Shown: piece after piece, positions 41,001 through 52,465 of the stretch | Numbering within the stretch: the stretch's first letter is position 1 | How the letters are laid out: each line of letters starts with the position of its first letter | Assembly (NCBI GenBank): GCA_020284085.1 | Contig: JACEVL010000019.1 | Coordinates: forward strand, 2,006,498 to 2,070,497 | Direction: 5' to 3' | Length of the DNA: 64,000 nucleotides | DNA from: Aporrectodea caliginosa | Taxonomy: Eukaryota; Annelida; Clitellata; Crassiclitellata; Lumbricidae | The notes under the pieces: generated by a model | Seen by the model: the letters and a program-made list of their open reading frames with translations, nothing else | Database searches by the model: none | What the model was told of the DNA's origin: nothing | Program-made: the position numbers and the translations under genes

Positions 41001-41605
41001 TGCCATAATTATATGGACGACATCGTGCTTTTTGCAATTACTGGCCTTCCTTCTGGAATGACCACCCCTTCTCGATCCGTTCTAAGATTTTGGCACGAGT
41101 CTCTCCCATATTCGTCCTCTGCCTGCAGACGCTCTGTTTCCCCGGGATCCCACGCTGAGGGCGCCTCTGAATAGCTTAGGCTATATACATGTACTGTAAG
41201 AAGCGCCTTACAAATGTCCAAATACTACAATACAATTTATTATATAGAATCCGTTCAGCAGGCTCAAACTAGCAAATCGTTGGATCACAGACACAGCTCT
41301 CTACCAAACAGACAGCCTTGCTAATATGAATAATCTCTGCAATACAGTGGCGTATAATTATTATGAATGGGTTGACGACCTCTAGGAAGACAACATGTCT
41401 ACCAAACATGCACGAGAGTTGATCATCGTTTGTATTACAAAATAGTTACCTTAACATCATTCGACTGAATGCGGGATCGGTATGCGTTAGTCAGAGCTTC
41501 TTCATCGAAGACTTTATTCATCGCCGTATGGGCTGCGTGCTCGTAAGCTTTCGGCCAGACAAAAAACTCCAGGCCTGGGTTAGTGTTGGCTTGAGTTTCT
41601 GCCAT
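34796..41605 (-). CDS. Gene 4: leaderless BPI/LBP-like protein, 3 exons, 497 aa
   Basis: Exons are 41450-41605, 36582-37232 and 34796-35482, all phase 0, with the same lengths as gene 3. The C-terminal 216 residues differ from gene 3 at six positions (for example SDCF for LDCF); exon 2 shows a similarly low level. It has the same features: start MAETQANTNPGLEFFVWPKA with no leader, RKR and KRSR clusters in the Ser/Thr-rich BPI1 insert, loss of the second barrel Cys, and BPI2 start ISNYVFNTVGYCF. Intron 1 (4.2 kb) is enlarged by two mariner-type elements. All frames are open, so no sign of pseudogenisation. It could be a true paralogue or the other allele of gene 3. Confidence 0.87.
35619..35806 (+). 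repeat. (ATT)n tracts around a LINE/SINE tail
   Basis: Two (ATT)n tracts flank a short tail, TGCCCCGAGGTATACATGAT then CCCAGGGACTTAATATTAAT. The same tail occurs on the minus strand at 62665-62755. Unit A has only a short (ATT)n tract here (23825-23849). Confidence 0.7.
35807..36058 (-). mobile_element. LINE 3' fragment in intron 2 of gene 4
   Basis: Same insertion as 23850-24105: AELLVPRSRTTIKQRRSFSV and GPTTWNGLPVALRL, ending SRGWTGSASE with tail GGGGCGCTATATAAATAC. Confidence 0.8.
36400..36576 (+). repeat. Retroelement 3' tail plus (TTGA)n/(TCGA)n, gene 4 intron 2
   Basis: Counterpart of 24430-24794 with a much shorter microsatellite, interrupted by GATCGATC units, ending just before the exon 2 donor. 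Confidence 0.75.
37330..37940 (-). repeat. Dispersed repeat in intron 1 of gene 4
   Basis: Counterpart of 25560-26250; related to 17985-18760 and inverted at 6120-6900. Confidence 0.55.
37948..38009. repeat. (TA)n microsatellite
   Basis: About 30 TA units; the insertion site of the first mariner-type element. Confidence 0.9.
38010..38802. mobile_element. Non-autonomous Tc1/mariner-type element, 793 bp
   Basis: Terminal inverted repeats of at least 40 bp begin CAGGGTGGGCCAGCATAAAT and end with the complement GGCCCACCCTT. TA lies on both sides. No transposase frame is present. Only in unit B. Confidence 0.8.
38811..40022 (+). mobile_element. Tc1/mariner-type element with defective transposase, 1212 bp
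   Basis: Inverted termini are CAGGGTGGCCCAATATAAAA and the matching right end GGGCCACCCTG; TA is on both sides (38809-38810, 40023-40024). The frame 39224-39619 encodes the DDE catalytic part: FQQHGAPAHT and WPPSSPDLNPLDYHVW. The usual QQDGAPAH has His in place of the catalytic Asp, and the N-terminal helix-turn-helix is missing, so it is inactive. A shifted frame continues to about 39760. Only in unit B. Confidence 0.85.
40840..41240 (+). mobile_element. LINE 3' fragment, unit B
   Basis: Counterpart of 26990-27415, with the same truncated C-terminus and tail GGGCGCCTCTGAATAG; shared by both units and so older than their split. Confidence 0.65.
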
Positions 41606-41674
41606 AGTATTGATTCTGATCGATAGAATGTGATCGGAAATTAGCTTACTTCGTTCGACGCCGGCCGCTCCTCC

Positions 41675-41735
41675 AGTACGATGACGTCATCTGTTTATGA
41701 TTACATCGTCTGTTTATGATGACGTCATCTCTTTA
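41675..41735. promoter_or_regulatory. CRE/forkhead-like array upstream of gene 4
   Basis: TGACGTCA sites at 41682-41689 and 41720-41727, with a decayed middle unit (TTACATCG). The order and TCTGTTTATGA spacers match the gene 3 array. It lies about 75-120 bases upstream of the ATG. Confidence 0.68.
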
Positions 41736-41764
41736 GAGCAAATAATATACAGCAGCTGTATTTA

Positions 41765-42942
41765 AGTAAGTAAGTAAGTAAGTAAGTATATTCTTTATTT
41801 ATCCAACTGCATAACCGCACTTTGGTTTACATGAAATTACACATTATAAAGCATTCTTGTTAAAAACGTTTTTCTCATTAAGTTGTCAGCCTGTGGGACA
41901 ATTCGGTCATGTGGTCTGGGACGCAGGGAATAGGGGAGTGTCTTTACAGGAGGGAGGAGCGGGTTCAGAACATGGCCGGGGTCCGCCAAGGCAGCAGTAA
42001 AGAGGTTCCCATCTGCCGTTCTATACAACTGTTCTAATGTTGGGTTACTCTCTGGAAGGTAGCGTAGTCTGGTCCATCTCCGCAAAACCCCACCATGCCG
42101 GTGACGCGTATAACAAGCGGGACACAGTGGTCATTCGCACAACATCGTGTAGCATTGGTCCTGCAAGGCCATGTGTCGTCATGATGCGCAGAGCATAGAT
42201 CGACTGTCGAGCTTGGACACATATGCGTTTTATATGCATTTCAAAGCCAATATGTTCAGTCATGACTACCCCGAGGATTACCATGCTCTGGACCCTTGGG
42301 AGTCCTGGCACTTCCCCAGGGATTGCTTCCTGTCCCCCTCGCTCGCGTGGGCGGCGGATTACCATCTCTTGAGTTTTCTTTTGATTCAGGCTCAGGTTAC
42401 ATCTCGCAGCCCACTCTGTTACATGGTCCAGTTCGGCCCTGATCGTGTCGCTTCTTGAGGATGGTATTAACAAATAAGTATCATCAGCGTACTTAGCCAA
42501 TCGATTGTGAGGGTGGACTGTTTTTAGTTTCGATATGGCCGTGATGAAATTCAGGGGCCCTAGGCCAGAGCCCTGGACAATGCTGACGTTGATGTAAGCG
42601 ATTGTTGAGATTAATCCATTATATTTAGTTACATGGTTTCGATCACACAGGAAAGCCACCACCCAGTTGTAGACACAATGCGGTATGGGCAACTCGGCCA
42701 ATTGCTCTGCGAGATAGGCGTGGCTGATCGTATCGAAAGCTTTGGTGATGTCAAGGGCAACCATGTGGATGTACTGATTATCTTTGAGGAGCTCCACGAG
42801 GTTATGTGTTAGGGCTATAAGAGCTGCGGTGGTGGATCCCGTTGGACGGAAGGCATATTGATCCGAAAATTGTTGATTTGTTTGTGGTTCTGTCAAAAAG
42901 GGATGAAAAAAGCGGTGCGCTATGATTTTCTCCAGGAGACGG
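41765..42942 (-). mobile_element. 5'-truncated non-LTR retrotransposon with reverse transcriptase, only in unit B
   Basis: The minus-strand frame 42045-42896 reads DQYAFRPTGSTTAALIAL, VALDITKAFDTISHAYL, VQGSGLGPLNFITAISKLK and the catalytic box LAKYADDTYLL. A one-step frameshift leads to a C-terminal frame (41837-42085) with HVLNPLLPPVKTLPYSLRP. The 3' end is (TTAC)n at 41765-41788. Unit A reads through the site near 28696. It belongs to a different lineage from the other LINEs here. Confidence 0.9.
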
Positions 42943-42969
42943 CAAAATAATGTTTAGTTTATGTATGTA

Positions 42970-43698
42970 CTAGCAGTTTTTACCCGGCGTTCGCCCGGGT
43001 ATTCCACAGCGCCCGTGTATTTGAATTTAACGACATCTTCGTCAGCGCCCGTGAATTTGAATTTAACGATGTGCAAATTTTTCGTGTGTCCCTCTGGCGA
43101 ATTTACGCGCTGGCTTGAAATTGTTTAATTGCAACTCTATGCAAAATATACTCCTGCATAGCTAGAATTCAATGGCATTGTAACTATGATCACATCGAAA
43201 CTTAAAATGTCCAAATATCGGAATTTAAAGTAAATTTTGAGTTGAAATAAAGTTGGGTTGAGATCTATAGAAATTCAAATGAAAACGTTCGTTACAAATT
43301 TCGTATCCCTAAAGTGTTGCATTGAAATTCTGCCGTGGGCGTGACCACTTCTGATTTGAAATCAACGGTCATCGTGATTGGTTGCGAATCAGAGCGTTGA
43401 CCTAGATGCTTCGCGTGACGTAAGATTGCCCGCGTGACGTGAACAAATAATAATAATAATTATAAGATAGCCTCGTTGAAAAAGTTGGAAATTTAAAATA
43501 AATGTCCATATATCGGCGTTTAAATAAAATTGCGAGCTGAAAATAGTCGCGATGACCTAGACGTGGCGTAATAATGTTTTGTGAAATGTTGTAAATCGCT
43601 AAAGCGTTCCGTTTCGGAGCCTTTAGACAACGGACAAACAAACATACAAACAAACAAACGGAAGGACAACGTAAACAGACTTAAACTTATAATATAAA
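42970..43698 (-). mobile_element. Helitron-like element, unit B, 729 bp
   Basis: Intact counterpart of the outer Helitron of unit A: 5' start TTTATATTATAAG (C mutated to T), 3' hairpin ACCCGGGCGAACGCCGGGT, then AAAAACTGCTAG before T. It lacks the nested insertion and supplies its empty site. Non-coding. Confidence 0.75.
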
Positions 43699-44215
43699 TT
43701 TATTAATGAACACCTTTATTACGCCAAAGAACCAGACGATGCAAAACTGAGAAAACGAACAAGACAAACATACAGCATTAATTACAGTCCAACGAATATC
43801 AGCTCAATGTATACAAGTCATCAAAACTTACTGTACAGTTGAGCAATGGCATCATGTTTATCATGAATAGGAAGACAAGGAAATCATCATTATCATAAAC
43901 GATAACTGTAACTACATGTATGACTAAAACTCGGAAAATAACGATAAGAATAAAAACGAAAATTGGGGCTTTGTAACTATAACTAGAACTAATACTAAAA
44001 CTCGGCATACTAATAATTTCTAAAATAAATAACGAAAACCAAACGAAAACCTACACCGAAAATTGGGTTAACACTTACTTGCTTGGCGTTGAGTGTTACT
44101 GTTAGGCATCACATACAGATGCCCTTACTTCTGATGATTCTCATAGCGGTGCGTGCTATATCCATATCTATGTCTTCTGCAGACCTATGTATCCAAAATT
44201 TGAACTTCCAGGTAA

Positions 44216-44647
44216 GGGGTCGTCCATTAATTATGTCAACAAATTTTAGGCAGTTTTTGACCTCTTCCGCCCTTGTCAACAACTGCCAAACATTGAAAGA
44301 CCACCTAAAACATTATGTCAACAATCACAGAACCCCCCACAAAAAAGAAACACAATGGCTCAACACATGTAGAATCATTTTTAGATTTTTTACACTAAAA
44401 AATGCAATCTTGAATTTCAAAATATATGAGTTTAGTTTATTACCAGTTTTTAGTAGTATTAAACATTAAGCACTTTATACATTATTAGCATTACTTAATG
44501 TTTAAGCAACCATTTTGAAGTGTCTGTGTTGATTCATTGGAAAAAATTTGTTGACGTAAAATTGTTCCGAACCCCCTCCCCTTGTCAACAACTGTCAAAC
44601 TTTTTCCACCCCCCCCTATTTTGTTGACATAATTAATGGACGATCCC
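44216..44647. mobile_element. MITE with GGGGTCGTCCATTAATTATG termini, only in unit B
   Basis: Inverted termini (right end read inward: GGGATCGTCCATTAATTATG) are flanked by TAA at 44213-44215 and 44648-44650. Unit A has no insertion at 32540-32550. Related in its termini to the element at 5074-5539. The TWA-type duplication suggests PIF/Harbinger. Confidence 0.78.
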
Positions 44648-45158
44648 TAAGGTTAATAATGGTAACCCATGGCAGGCGGTTCGATATAAAACTTTTCTCT
44701 ATTTTCTTCTATTCATATGCGTTTCATTGCGATAAAGTAAAACATGTTGCTAATTTCTCTGTTCTAATTTCTAACTAAGAATAATGCTGTTTTCTATATT
44801 CAAATAGGCCTAGCTTTTGAAATACTCGTTGCATGTGTTATGATGGTAGCCAATAAAACCCGTAATCGAGATCCTTGACGAGACGCCGCGTGAATGCCTT
44901 TTCTGTCACCGATCCTTGACTCTTGAACTCTCTTTAGGCAAACGTTCTCTCTAAGTTTTCTCGATTAAAAACTCATCTCTTCCTAGGCTCATTTTCCCTA
45001 ACCTGATCATGGCTCCTGCCAATCAGTATTTCTGCCTATCTGTCTGTCCTTCGTTTTTGTCTGTTTGTCTGTATCCATCTCTCCGCTTAGATTAATGCAT
45101 TTGTACATTATGCTCAGTCTGTCAATCTGCCTTAACCTATCGCCGACTGCCTTTCCTC

Positions 45159-45336
45159 CACGGGCGTATTTAGGGGGTGGTTTTACGTGTTCAAACCCCC
45201 CAAATAAGTTATCGAAAAAAATTTTATATGCTTTTACATGCAAAATACAAAAAACCTGGACTTTTGCGACGATTTTCAATGGAAAACCCCCGGAAATCGT
45301 AAAACCCTCCGAAATGTTTTTCTGGCTACGCCCATG
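45159..45336. mobile_element. hAT-like MITE, 178 bp
   Basis: Termini are CACGGGCGTATTTAG and CATGGGCGTAGCCAG (reverse complement of the right end). An 8-bp flanking repeat CTTTCCTC/CTTTCTTC has one mismatch. A degenerate relative is at 11150-11276. Confidence 0.55.
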
Positions 45337-45344
45337 CTTTCTTC

Positions 45345-46445
45345 CCTCTGTAAGATATAACCACCTTTCCCGTCTTAATTCCTAGTGGGATCTTCCTGAT
45401 CCTCAAATTAACTATCTACATTTGGACAAAGTGAGCTCTCCATGCGACGTTACAGTTTCAGATTCAGCACACCTTTGAATATGCCACCTGCGTCTATAGC
45501 ACAGTGGCCAAAACGCATTTCATCCTGATCTAGGGTCGACGTAAAATTCAGGGAAATATGTGCCATTAATTGATTAACCTCATACGCTGGCGCTTCAGTC
45601 TATATCATTATCATTGTTATTGTTGTTGCCGTTTTTGTTTTTAATGTTTTGCTGTTTTTCTGTTTTTGCTGTTGTTGTTGGTGCTGCTTTTGCTCTTTTT
45701 ACTGCTTTGTTTTTTTTCTGGTTTTGCTTTTGTTAGTTGTTGTTGCTTTTGTTGCTGCTGCTGTTGTTGTTGCTGCTGTTAAAATTAATCTGAATGTAAC
45801 TCGATGAATAAATACGCATCAGCTTTAACAATAAGTGTTGTCCACAATTCTTCCAGTGAAGTCATTCTAGAGCTGAAAACTTAGCATACACGACACTCTT
45901 CAGCTAACACAGCACTATAGAGCGTGAAACTTTAATTCTAATTAGAAAAATCAAAGAGTATATAGGGCGCCTTTATCAGAACATTTATTGTTATTCCTAC
46001 CATTAACAATACTACATCCACGAGTACCACGACGACGACCACCGCTACTACTACCACCGCTACAACTACTAATATTAACCTGGTAACGTATTCGTGACCA
46101 CCTCATAAAATATTGAATAGTAAAGTCCACTTAAACCAGGGACTGGAGTTCATATGCAATATAAAGTAATGTTTTGCTCAAATTATATCGTTATTTACCG
46201 TACTAATTAAGCCTATCAGTATCAGGCTACAAGTAGATAAACAAATAATACGTGCTATAAGCTAGACGGTATAGGCTATCACGTGCTTTATAGTATTTAC
46301 GAATTAGTCCTAAATTAGAGTTTAAAAATTCATGGCTAAGCAGCTATTTATAAAACTAACGACACCAACAAAGGTCACACGCTTCTGTTGTTACTTCCTC
46401 CGTTAATTTTGCATCGTGGTTTTCTTTTCGAAGCGGTTACCATAG
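45345..46445. other. Spacer between the 12 kb repeat and gene 5
   Basis: Contains a T-rich TGT/TGCTGT tract (about 45605-45780) and an ACCACC-type tract near 46020-46070. I see no gene or identifiable element. Confidence 0.5.
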
Positions 46446-49400
46446 TTACGGCTTGAGCTCGACATTGGTTGCTATGCGCAGACAGTGGTCTTGCGTCTCC
46501 ACAGCAAGATCTTTAAACTTGAAGTTAAGTGGAAGTGGAAGTTGAATTCCATCGCGACATTTCTGGTTCAGCTGCGGAATGACAATCGTCTTCCCAAGAA
46601 GCTCAATGGTCTTGGTAATGTCATCAGCAGAAATCGAACCCACGGCGCTCTTCAGGATGGCAACAGATGGAACAATTTTCGTCACGTTGCTCTTTAACAC
46701 GGCCGAGTTCAAGGTCACTGTTACGAAGGCGTTCAAGGTGACATTTATCGTAAGAAACTCGACAAGTGAGTCAGGCTGAAGTCGAGCTCTGAAGGTCGCG
46801 ATCCCGGAAAACGTGACTACTATTCCGCCGGAAGAGATGGTGGTAGTCGGTGCTTTATAGGCCACCAATTCCACTTCCACGGAAGTGTTTGGATATTGGC
46901 TGGAGAGCTTTGGAAAGGCATTTCCCACGCAGCATGGTCCGGAGCAGCTGGTGCTCAAGCAGCTGCTGAATCCGTCTGGAAGGTTACGAGGCGTCAAGTT
47001 GAAGCGAAGGATGTTTCGTCGATACATAGCGTAAAGAAAGGTTTTCGGTACATAGTCGGAGATCCAAATGGTCAGCATCTTATTATCTGACGTCGTTGTT
47101 GGTAATGGACTCGCCTACAATATTATGCATTATCGACTGAGAGATGGATCGGTCAATGGGTCGACCTATTTAGTCGATTAATTATCTATTGATTAATTAA
47201 TTCTTGCTTTAATCAATTAATTAATTAATTAATTATTTAATTCCTTCATTCGTTCGTCCGTCCGTTCTTTCCTTCTTTCTTTCATTCTTTCTTTCATTCT
47301 TTCTCTGGATCGTTCTGCAATTATCAGCTCGCTTAGGCTACGGGGGAGATGGAGCAATGGTGACACTGGGGTGAATAGCAGAACATCAAGCAGGAAGCGG
47401 GATCGATTCTCGCTACGACTCAGCTTTCTCTCGCTAGGTGAAGTTGGTAAAATGAGTAATAGGTCATATAGGCGCCTTTCATGGCGGCCATGCAGTTAAA
47501 TTCGACTCCTGTTAAACTTGTCATCATCTGTTACTATGTCATGTGACCTTACTGCGTAATTGTCAGTTTGAATTAATAAAGAATATATATTATTATATTA
47601 TTATTAATCGTTGTCATTATTACCAGACTAACTTATTCACAATTAACAGACCAGATGATTGGTCATAATGCTAAATAGAACGCAAGTTCATGTAAATAGC
47701 TTGTCAAGTTGCCTGATTTATTCGTGACCAGTAAAGCATACAGGTCAAATTTTTTTGTACCGAAACACCAAAAAGATTTCTGTTGGTTTAAACATTTTAG
47801 CGACGAGCTGCACTGGTTTCCCAGTCACTTCTAGTACACGCCCATCGTTAAAGTGCTAAAGGCAGAGAGGAGAGAGAGGTTCAGGCCGAACGCTCCAGTG
47901 AATAGCCGATCAAGCTCATTGTCAAACACTGAACAGCCTGAGAAGCACTTGAATAGCTGAATACAAGTCGTGCCGAGAGATTATTAGGCTTGTGGTTTAC
48001 TTTGTGCAGGTCTTAGTCGCCTGTTTTCACACGAGTCTCATTCTGCAGTCTCATTCTCACGCATCGGTCGCATTTAATAAGTCTGACCTTGGTTGAAATC
48101 TAGTTCTCACGCCCGTTCTGTGCGTCTGTTGAAACTACGCCTTTACCTGTGTGAGCCTCTGTGTCTGCTTATATGTCTGCTTATTTGTTTCTGCCTATCG
48201 GGGTGTCTATGCTAGTTACTGTGGGTCGTTTTTATATATGTCCAATAATCCGCAGATTCATATATTTATTCGTGCAGTAGTTCGTCCACATGCTGAGCCC
48301 CTTAACTAACTTAATATTAATTTCACCATCCAGTTAAATATTGACCTCTGTATTTTACTTAAGGGGCCCGTCATCTATGGTTTTGCGTACATTACATTAC
48401 CCTGCATTCGCAAATATATATATCAAGCTATCTTAGGTCGTCTCTTACCTCTGGCAATAACATTAATCAACTGATTATGAAAAAGCCTATGAGTATAGCT
48501 TCTCATACGTAGACTGAACATTTGGAGTAAAATATGATTATAGTTTAAAGTTTAACTTCGGATAGACGCTCAACAATCATTATCACAAATTAACATTATT
48601 AGCACATAGGCCTACATACTTGCGCAGGCAGCGATTTTGTGAGGTACTTAAATGGCACTATATATATAGTAAGTACATGGATACATACATGGATTACACA
48701 TTGTGTATTATGATAATGTTGCTGTAAAAGTCTCCAGCTCGGATTACATTAGACAAGATCTTCTACCCCACACCCGCATTCGTAACTCAATTTTCTCACC
48801 TGTATTGGTGGCTCAGTAGCGTCACCATTGTAATAGACCGTGGCCTTATGCTTTGTCTCCACGAAGCCGGTCTGGATCTCAGGCGCAGACAGCAAGCGGT
48901 TGTCGAACGTGTAGTCGTTTGCGACCGTCTTCTGGAGAGGGAATGACCTCAGCATGTCGTTCGCCTTGACGTTTACAAATGTTGTTGCAACATCGCAGAG
49001 TTTCGTCTGAAGTTGGTCATGGATGGAACTCTCGACGGATCTGAGGAAGAGGCTGTTCTTCCAGCTGGATCCGCCTTTCAACTCGAGCGTCACGTTTGAT
49101 ATGCTTCTGTTGCAGCCGGTGGTCGAAATGGTCGGATGTCCGCTGGCATCGAGGCCGAACCTCATTGACAGGGTGATGGAGGCATTGTTCACTGTTCCCT
49201 TGAAGCTGCCTGAATCTTTGGACTCGATGAACAACCATTTGTAGCCGTACTTCCAGTTACCTGTTACTGAGATGCTCGCATTGGTTAGTCTCAAGGTAAT
49301 GGTGCCTGGACTGAGCGTAACGTTCGACGACGGCTGAACTAAGTTTGTCACCTATGGAAAAAATATAATTATTAGAGCACAGAAAACTTGGAGAACCTAT

Positions 49401-50245
49401 AATTATGATTCCACGAGTTCCTATTGACTTGTACTTAGCTTGTAGTCGAGATGACTCTTTAACTGGATTAGCATTCCCTAAAGTGCCAGCGGGGAAATAG
49501 AAGGTTTTTAAAGTGATGAAAGGTGATGCGTGTAATGGGGGGGTGTATTGTCGTTTAATCGCCGAAATTTCTCACCGCCACAAAAAGTTACGCCAGGAAA
49601 ATCAGCTTTCTTCCCGGCACCTAAGTCTGTCAAAGAGGCAATAGCCAGACTGTGAGGTTCGTTTTGGTGCCGATATACAAAGAGGCCGAATCAGGGATCG
49701 GTGATAATGAGTAAAATCATATGGTACCTTAAATATTAAAAGAATGGTGAAAGAATAGAATCTTGATAAGATGCTTTAAATAGTTCAGTCTTGAGTTTTA
49801 AATGAAATTTCCTGACGCAATTGGCATTACAGGGTAGAGCACAACGACACTACCACTGCTAGGTGAAGGGCGTGTGAACTGTTGGAGGTCGTTTGGGAGT
49901 TCGTTCCAAAGAACTGGAAATCAGTGCCACGGAAATCCCTACACACTGTGTTTAATAAACGAACGGTTTCTTGATGTAATTGTACATTAAGGAACTTACT
50001 TGTACGTTTGTCACGTTATAATTCACGTCTCCAATGATTAAAGATTTCGATCCGTTCTGGTCAGGAATTCGATTCTTCTGCGCTTCTTCGGCCAATAGAG
50101 CTCTTGCAATTTGGGCTGCGTATGCGTAAGCCCCCTGCGCCACATGAAGTACAATACCAGGAGCGTCTGGACGACTGACTTGGGATTGAACCCCATTTCC
50201 GCAAAGAACCAAACCCAAGAAGACCAGCACCATCGGAAGCGCCAT
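46446..50245 (-). CDS. Gene 5: secreted BPI/LBP-like protein, 3 exons, 488 aa
   Basis: Exons are 50000-50245, 48800-49351 and 46446-47114, all phase 0. The chosen ATG (50243-50245) opens MALPMVLVFLGLVLCGNGVQ, a clear signal peptide, about 50 bases downstream of a TATA box; upstream in-frame codons lack an ATG. Exon 2 (residues 83-266) is the BPI1 barrel, with TLRLTNASISVTGNWKYG and the conserved Cys pair at 162 and 201, close to the 40-residue spacing of BPI (Cys135-Cys175). Exon 3 (267-488) is the BPI2 barrel: ISDYVPKTFLYAMYRRNIL and GIQLPLPLNFKFKD. Length fits secreted BPI/LBP (about 450-490 aa). A small Cys-rich insert (SCLSTSCSGPCC) follows the BPI2 start. It likely acts extracellularly against Gram-negative bacteria, by family analogy. 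Confidence 0.92.
47336..47582 (+). mobile_element. tRNA-derived SINE (family 2) in intron 2 of gene 5
   Basis: The tRNA-like head GGGGGAGATGGAGCAATGG and B-box-like GGGATCGATTCTCGC are followed by a body (AAATTCGACTCCTGTTAAAC, TTTGAATTAATAAAG) that matches 9647-9892 in the opposite orientation. It is antisense to gene 5, so it inserted independently of the gene 1 copy. Confidence 0.65.
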
Positions 50246-50290
50246 GTTGATCTGCAAAGCGTCAGAAGGTTTGTGATCGTTGTTTTACGA

Positions 50291-50325
50291 CGGTCTTAAA
50301 TATAAACCAAGCAATGACGCCACCG
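50291..50325 (-). promoter_or_regulatory. TATA box and CRE-like half site of gene 5
   Basis: On the gene strand TTTATATTTAAG lies at 50295-50306, about 50-60 bases before the ATG, and TGGCGTCA (a one-mismatch CRE) at 50315-50322. There is no tandem array like those of genes 1-4. Confidence 0.6.
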
Positions 50326-50329
50326 CGTA

Positions 50330-51600
50330 TAGTGTGTTTCACACCCTTGGTAAATATGCTTTTCAATGCGTCTAACACGATGTGTGCTCTCAGGACGTAC
50401 TGCTGAATAGCCTACGTTAGTTGTGAGCTAAAAAAAAAACCCACAGCGGCGTGTTTCAATAACCTTACAGCCGAGTCAAATAAATCGTTCAGTCGCCTCA
50501 TTACCTATAGATGTTTTTGCAACAGACAACAACACAGATGACAGGCCTAACACTGATAATAACAGGATGAAAATTAACACGTTTGCAACTGAGGCAATTT
50601 CACTCCATACAAAACTTGTTTGCTATTCAAATATTTTATTCCATAACGAAAATAAGTGCATTGATAGGCCTATTATACCTCATACACATGCGCATGTGAC
50701 GGCCAAGATGGCCGCATGTTTTTATCTGCGTGTAAATTTTGACTATTTGGGCTGTCGAACTCGTTTTTTTGCTCTACTAGTTTTGTTATTCGATTTTCAA
50801 AATTGCCTAATATGCATGCAAGTTTTGACAAATGTGCCTTGCTCTTAAAGGTTTGAGAATCACTCGATTAATGAATATTAATCAATATGGAATAGCTTGC
50901 AGGATGAACGAGCACTACAGTGTAACTCGGTTTTATTCCTTTTATAAGCGCTCGTGTGCGTCTGTCGCCCTCTTTTGTAAATTCACATTGACAGTCATCG
51001 GCTTGTCAACAAGGTATGCGGTAAAATGCATTACATTATTAGATAACTATTACTAAACTATACTAGACATACCGGATTACCTCAGAAGTGGACAACCAAG
51101 TCGGTTAATCAGTCGACAAGTCCAAGCAACTTAGTCATTTGATAGCATGTGACTTAATCGACTAATTAAGTTGTTAAATCAGTCGCTAACTCATTAAGTC
51201 AATCGGTAATTGCTTAGCGACTGACTCCGAGGAATAGGTTGACACTATCACAGCTTTTAACTAGAAGATAGGAGAGATGGGCTATCAATCATCACAGGTT
51301 AAAATGCAGTGGTTTTAACCACTTTAAACCCTTGTTATGTTATTTAATTTAATCGGCCATTGTAGTCATGCAAATGGTCCTCCCCTTCCAGCCGCTGTAC
51401 TCGCCTCCTGACGTCTTGGATCTCATGTGTTTTAACTGGGACTTTCTAATAGACTGCAGGAGTGTTGACTGCGGTTTTACTTCGAGCAACGGTCGATCAA
51501 TGTCTTGTTATGTGTGTTAATAGAATTCTTCAAATTAGAATAGACAAGATAAGAAAAGATTAGTTAAGACCAAATCAGACCACACGAGACTAGATCAGAT
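50330..51600. other. Spacer upstream of gene 5
   Basis: Mostly AT-rich. An AAGATGGCCGC motif (YY1-like) occurs at about 50706. A region of AGTCG/ATTAAGT near-repeats lies at about 51095-51235. No gene with recognisable features. Confidence 0.45.
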
Positions 51601-51614
51601 GCCTAATAAAATTT

Positions 51615-51860
51615 TTGCGTACAAAGAAGGAGGAAGGGGAGAAGGGGAAGTGCAAGAGAATGGTGGGGAGGAGGAGTGGTGAGCGGAGGAGGAGAAAATG
51701 CAGGAGGAGAAAGGGAGGGAGGTAGGAGGATGGAAGGAATGAGGAGGAACTGCAAGAGGAAGGGAAGTGTGAAGAAGGGATGAGTTAGGACGGGGAGTAG
51801 ATGAAAGAAGGGAAGGTTGAGGAAAAGGAGAAGCATGGAGTGCAGAAAGAGGAGGTAACC
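51615..51860. repeat. Polypurine tract
   Basis: About 245 bases of almost pure GA/GGA on the plus strand (polypyrimidine on the other) between genes 5 and 6. The proline/serine-rich open frames on the minus strand are by-products of this bias. Confidence 0.8.
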
Positions 51861-52465
51861 TCTCGCACAATTTGCTCAAATTGCGTCATCTTGCCCTGAT
51901 TGATGTATTTCGCAGCTCAACAATCAACAGACAAATGTTTGTATACGAAACGTGTGTATTTGCGTAAATAATGAATTTTTGACAGTTGAATTTAAAGCTA
52001 GAATAACATCTTCAGAAACACCGTTTGAACACAAAGAAATTAATATTCACAATCTGTTATAACACAATGTAATGCAAATATAAGTATTCGCTAACATTAA
52101 TATAACAGAACATAAATGCTAACCGTCTACATCAAATGTTTTTATATATGCAAATGTTTGTGTATATAATGCATACATGTATACAAATAGTGCAGTTTCA
52201 CTATGCCTCATCAATTGAATAGCAGAAAACAAAAGCTAGCCGTCTATTTAGTATGCAATATCTCTTTTAAAATGTTCTAATTTAGTCTATCTTTTATTAT
52301 CAATCAAAATAGATATAGCTGAAAATTAGTTTTAAAAACATGCTAAACGTATTACTGAAAGTGAAATATTCTTAATAGCAAGGTCCTATAAGATAAGCGA
52401 TATTCTCATTATGTACTTCAATAAAAGCGCTGAATAAGCGCCCCATCTAGAAAATATTTTCATGG

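Larger units (their letters stand above)
32971..45042. repeat. 12 kb direct repeat, unit B (contains gene 4)
   Basis: Matches unit A (21185-32939) in order and orientation. It carries insertions that unit A lacks: two mariner-type elements, a LINE at 41765-42942 and a MITE at 44216-44647. It lacks others that unit A has: the hAT MITE, the LINE at 27571 and the nested Helitron. Confidence 0.85.
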
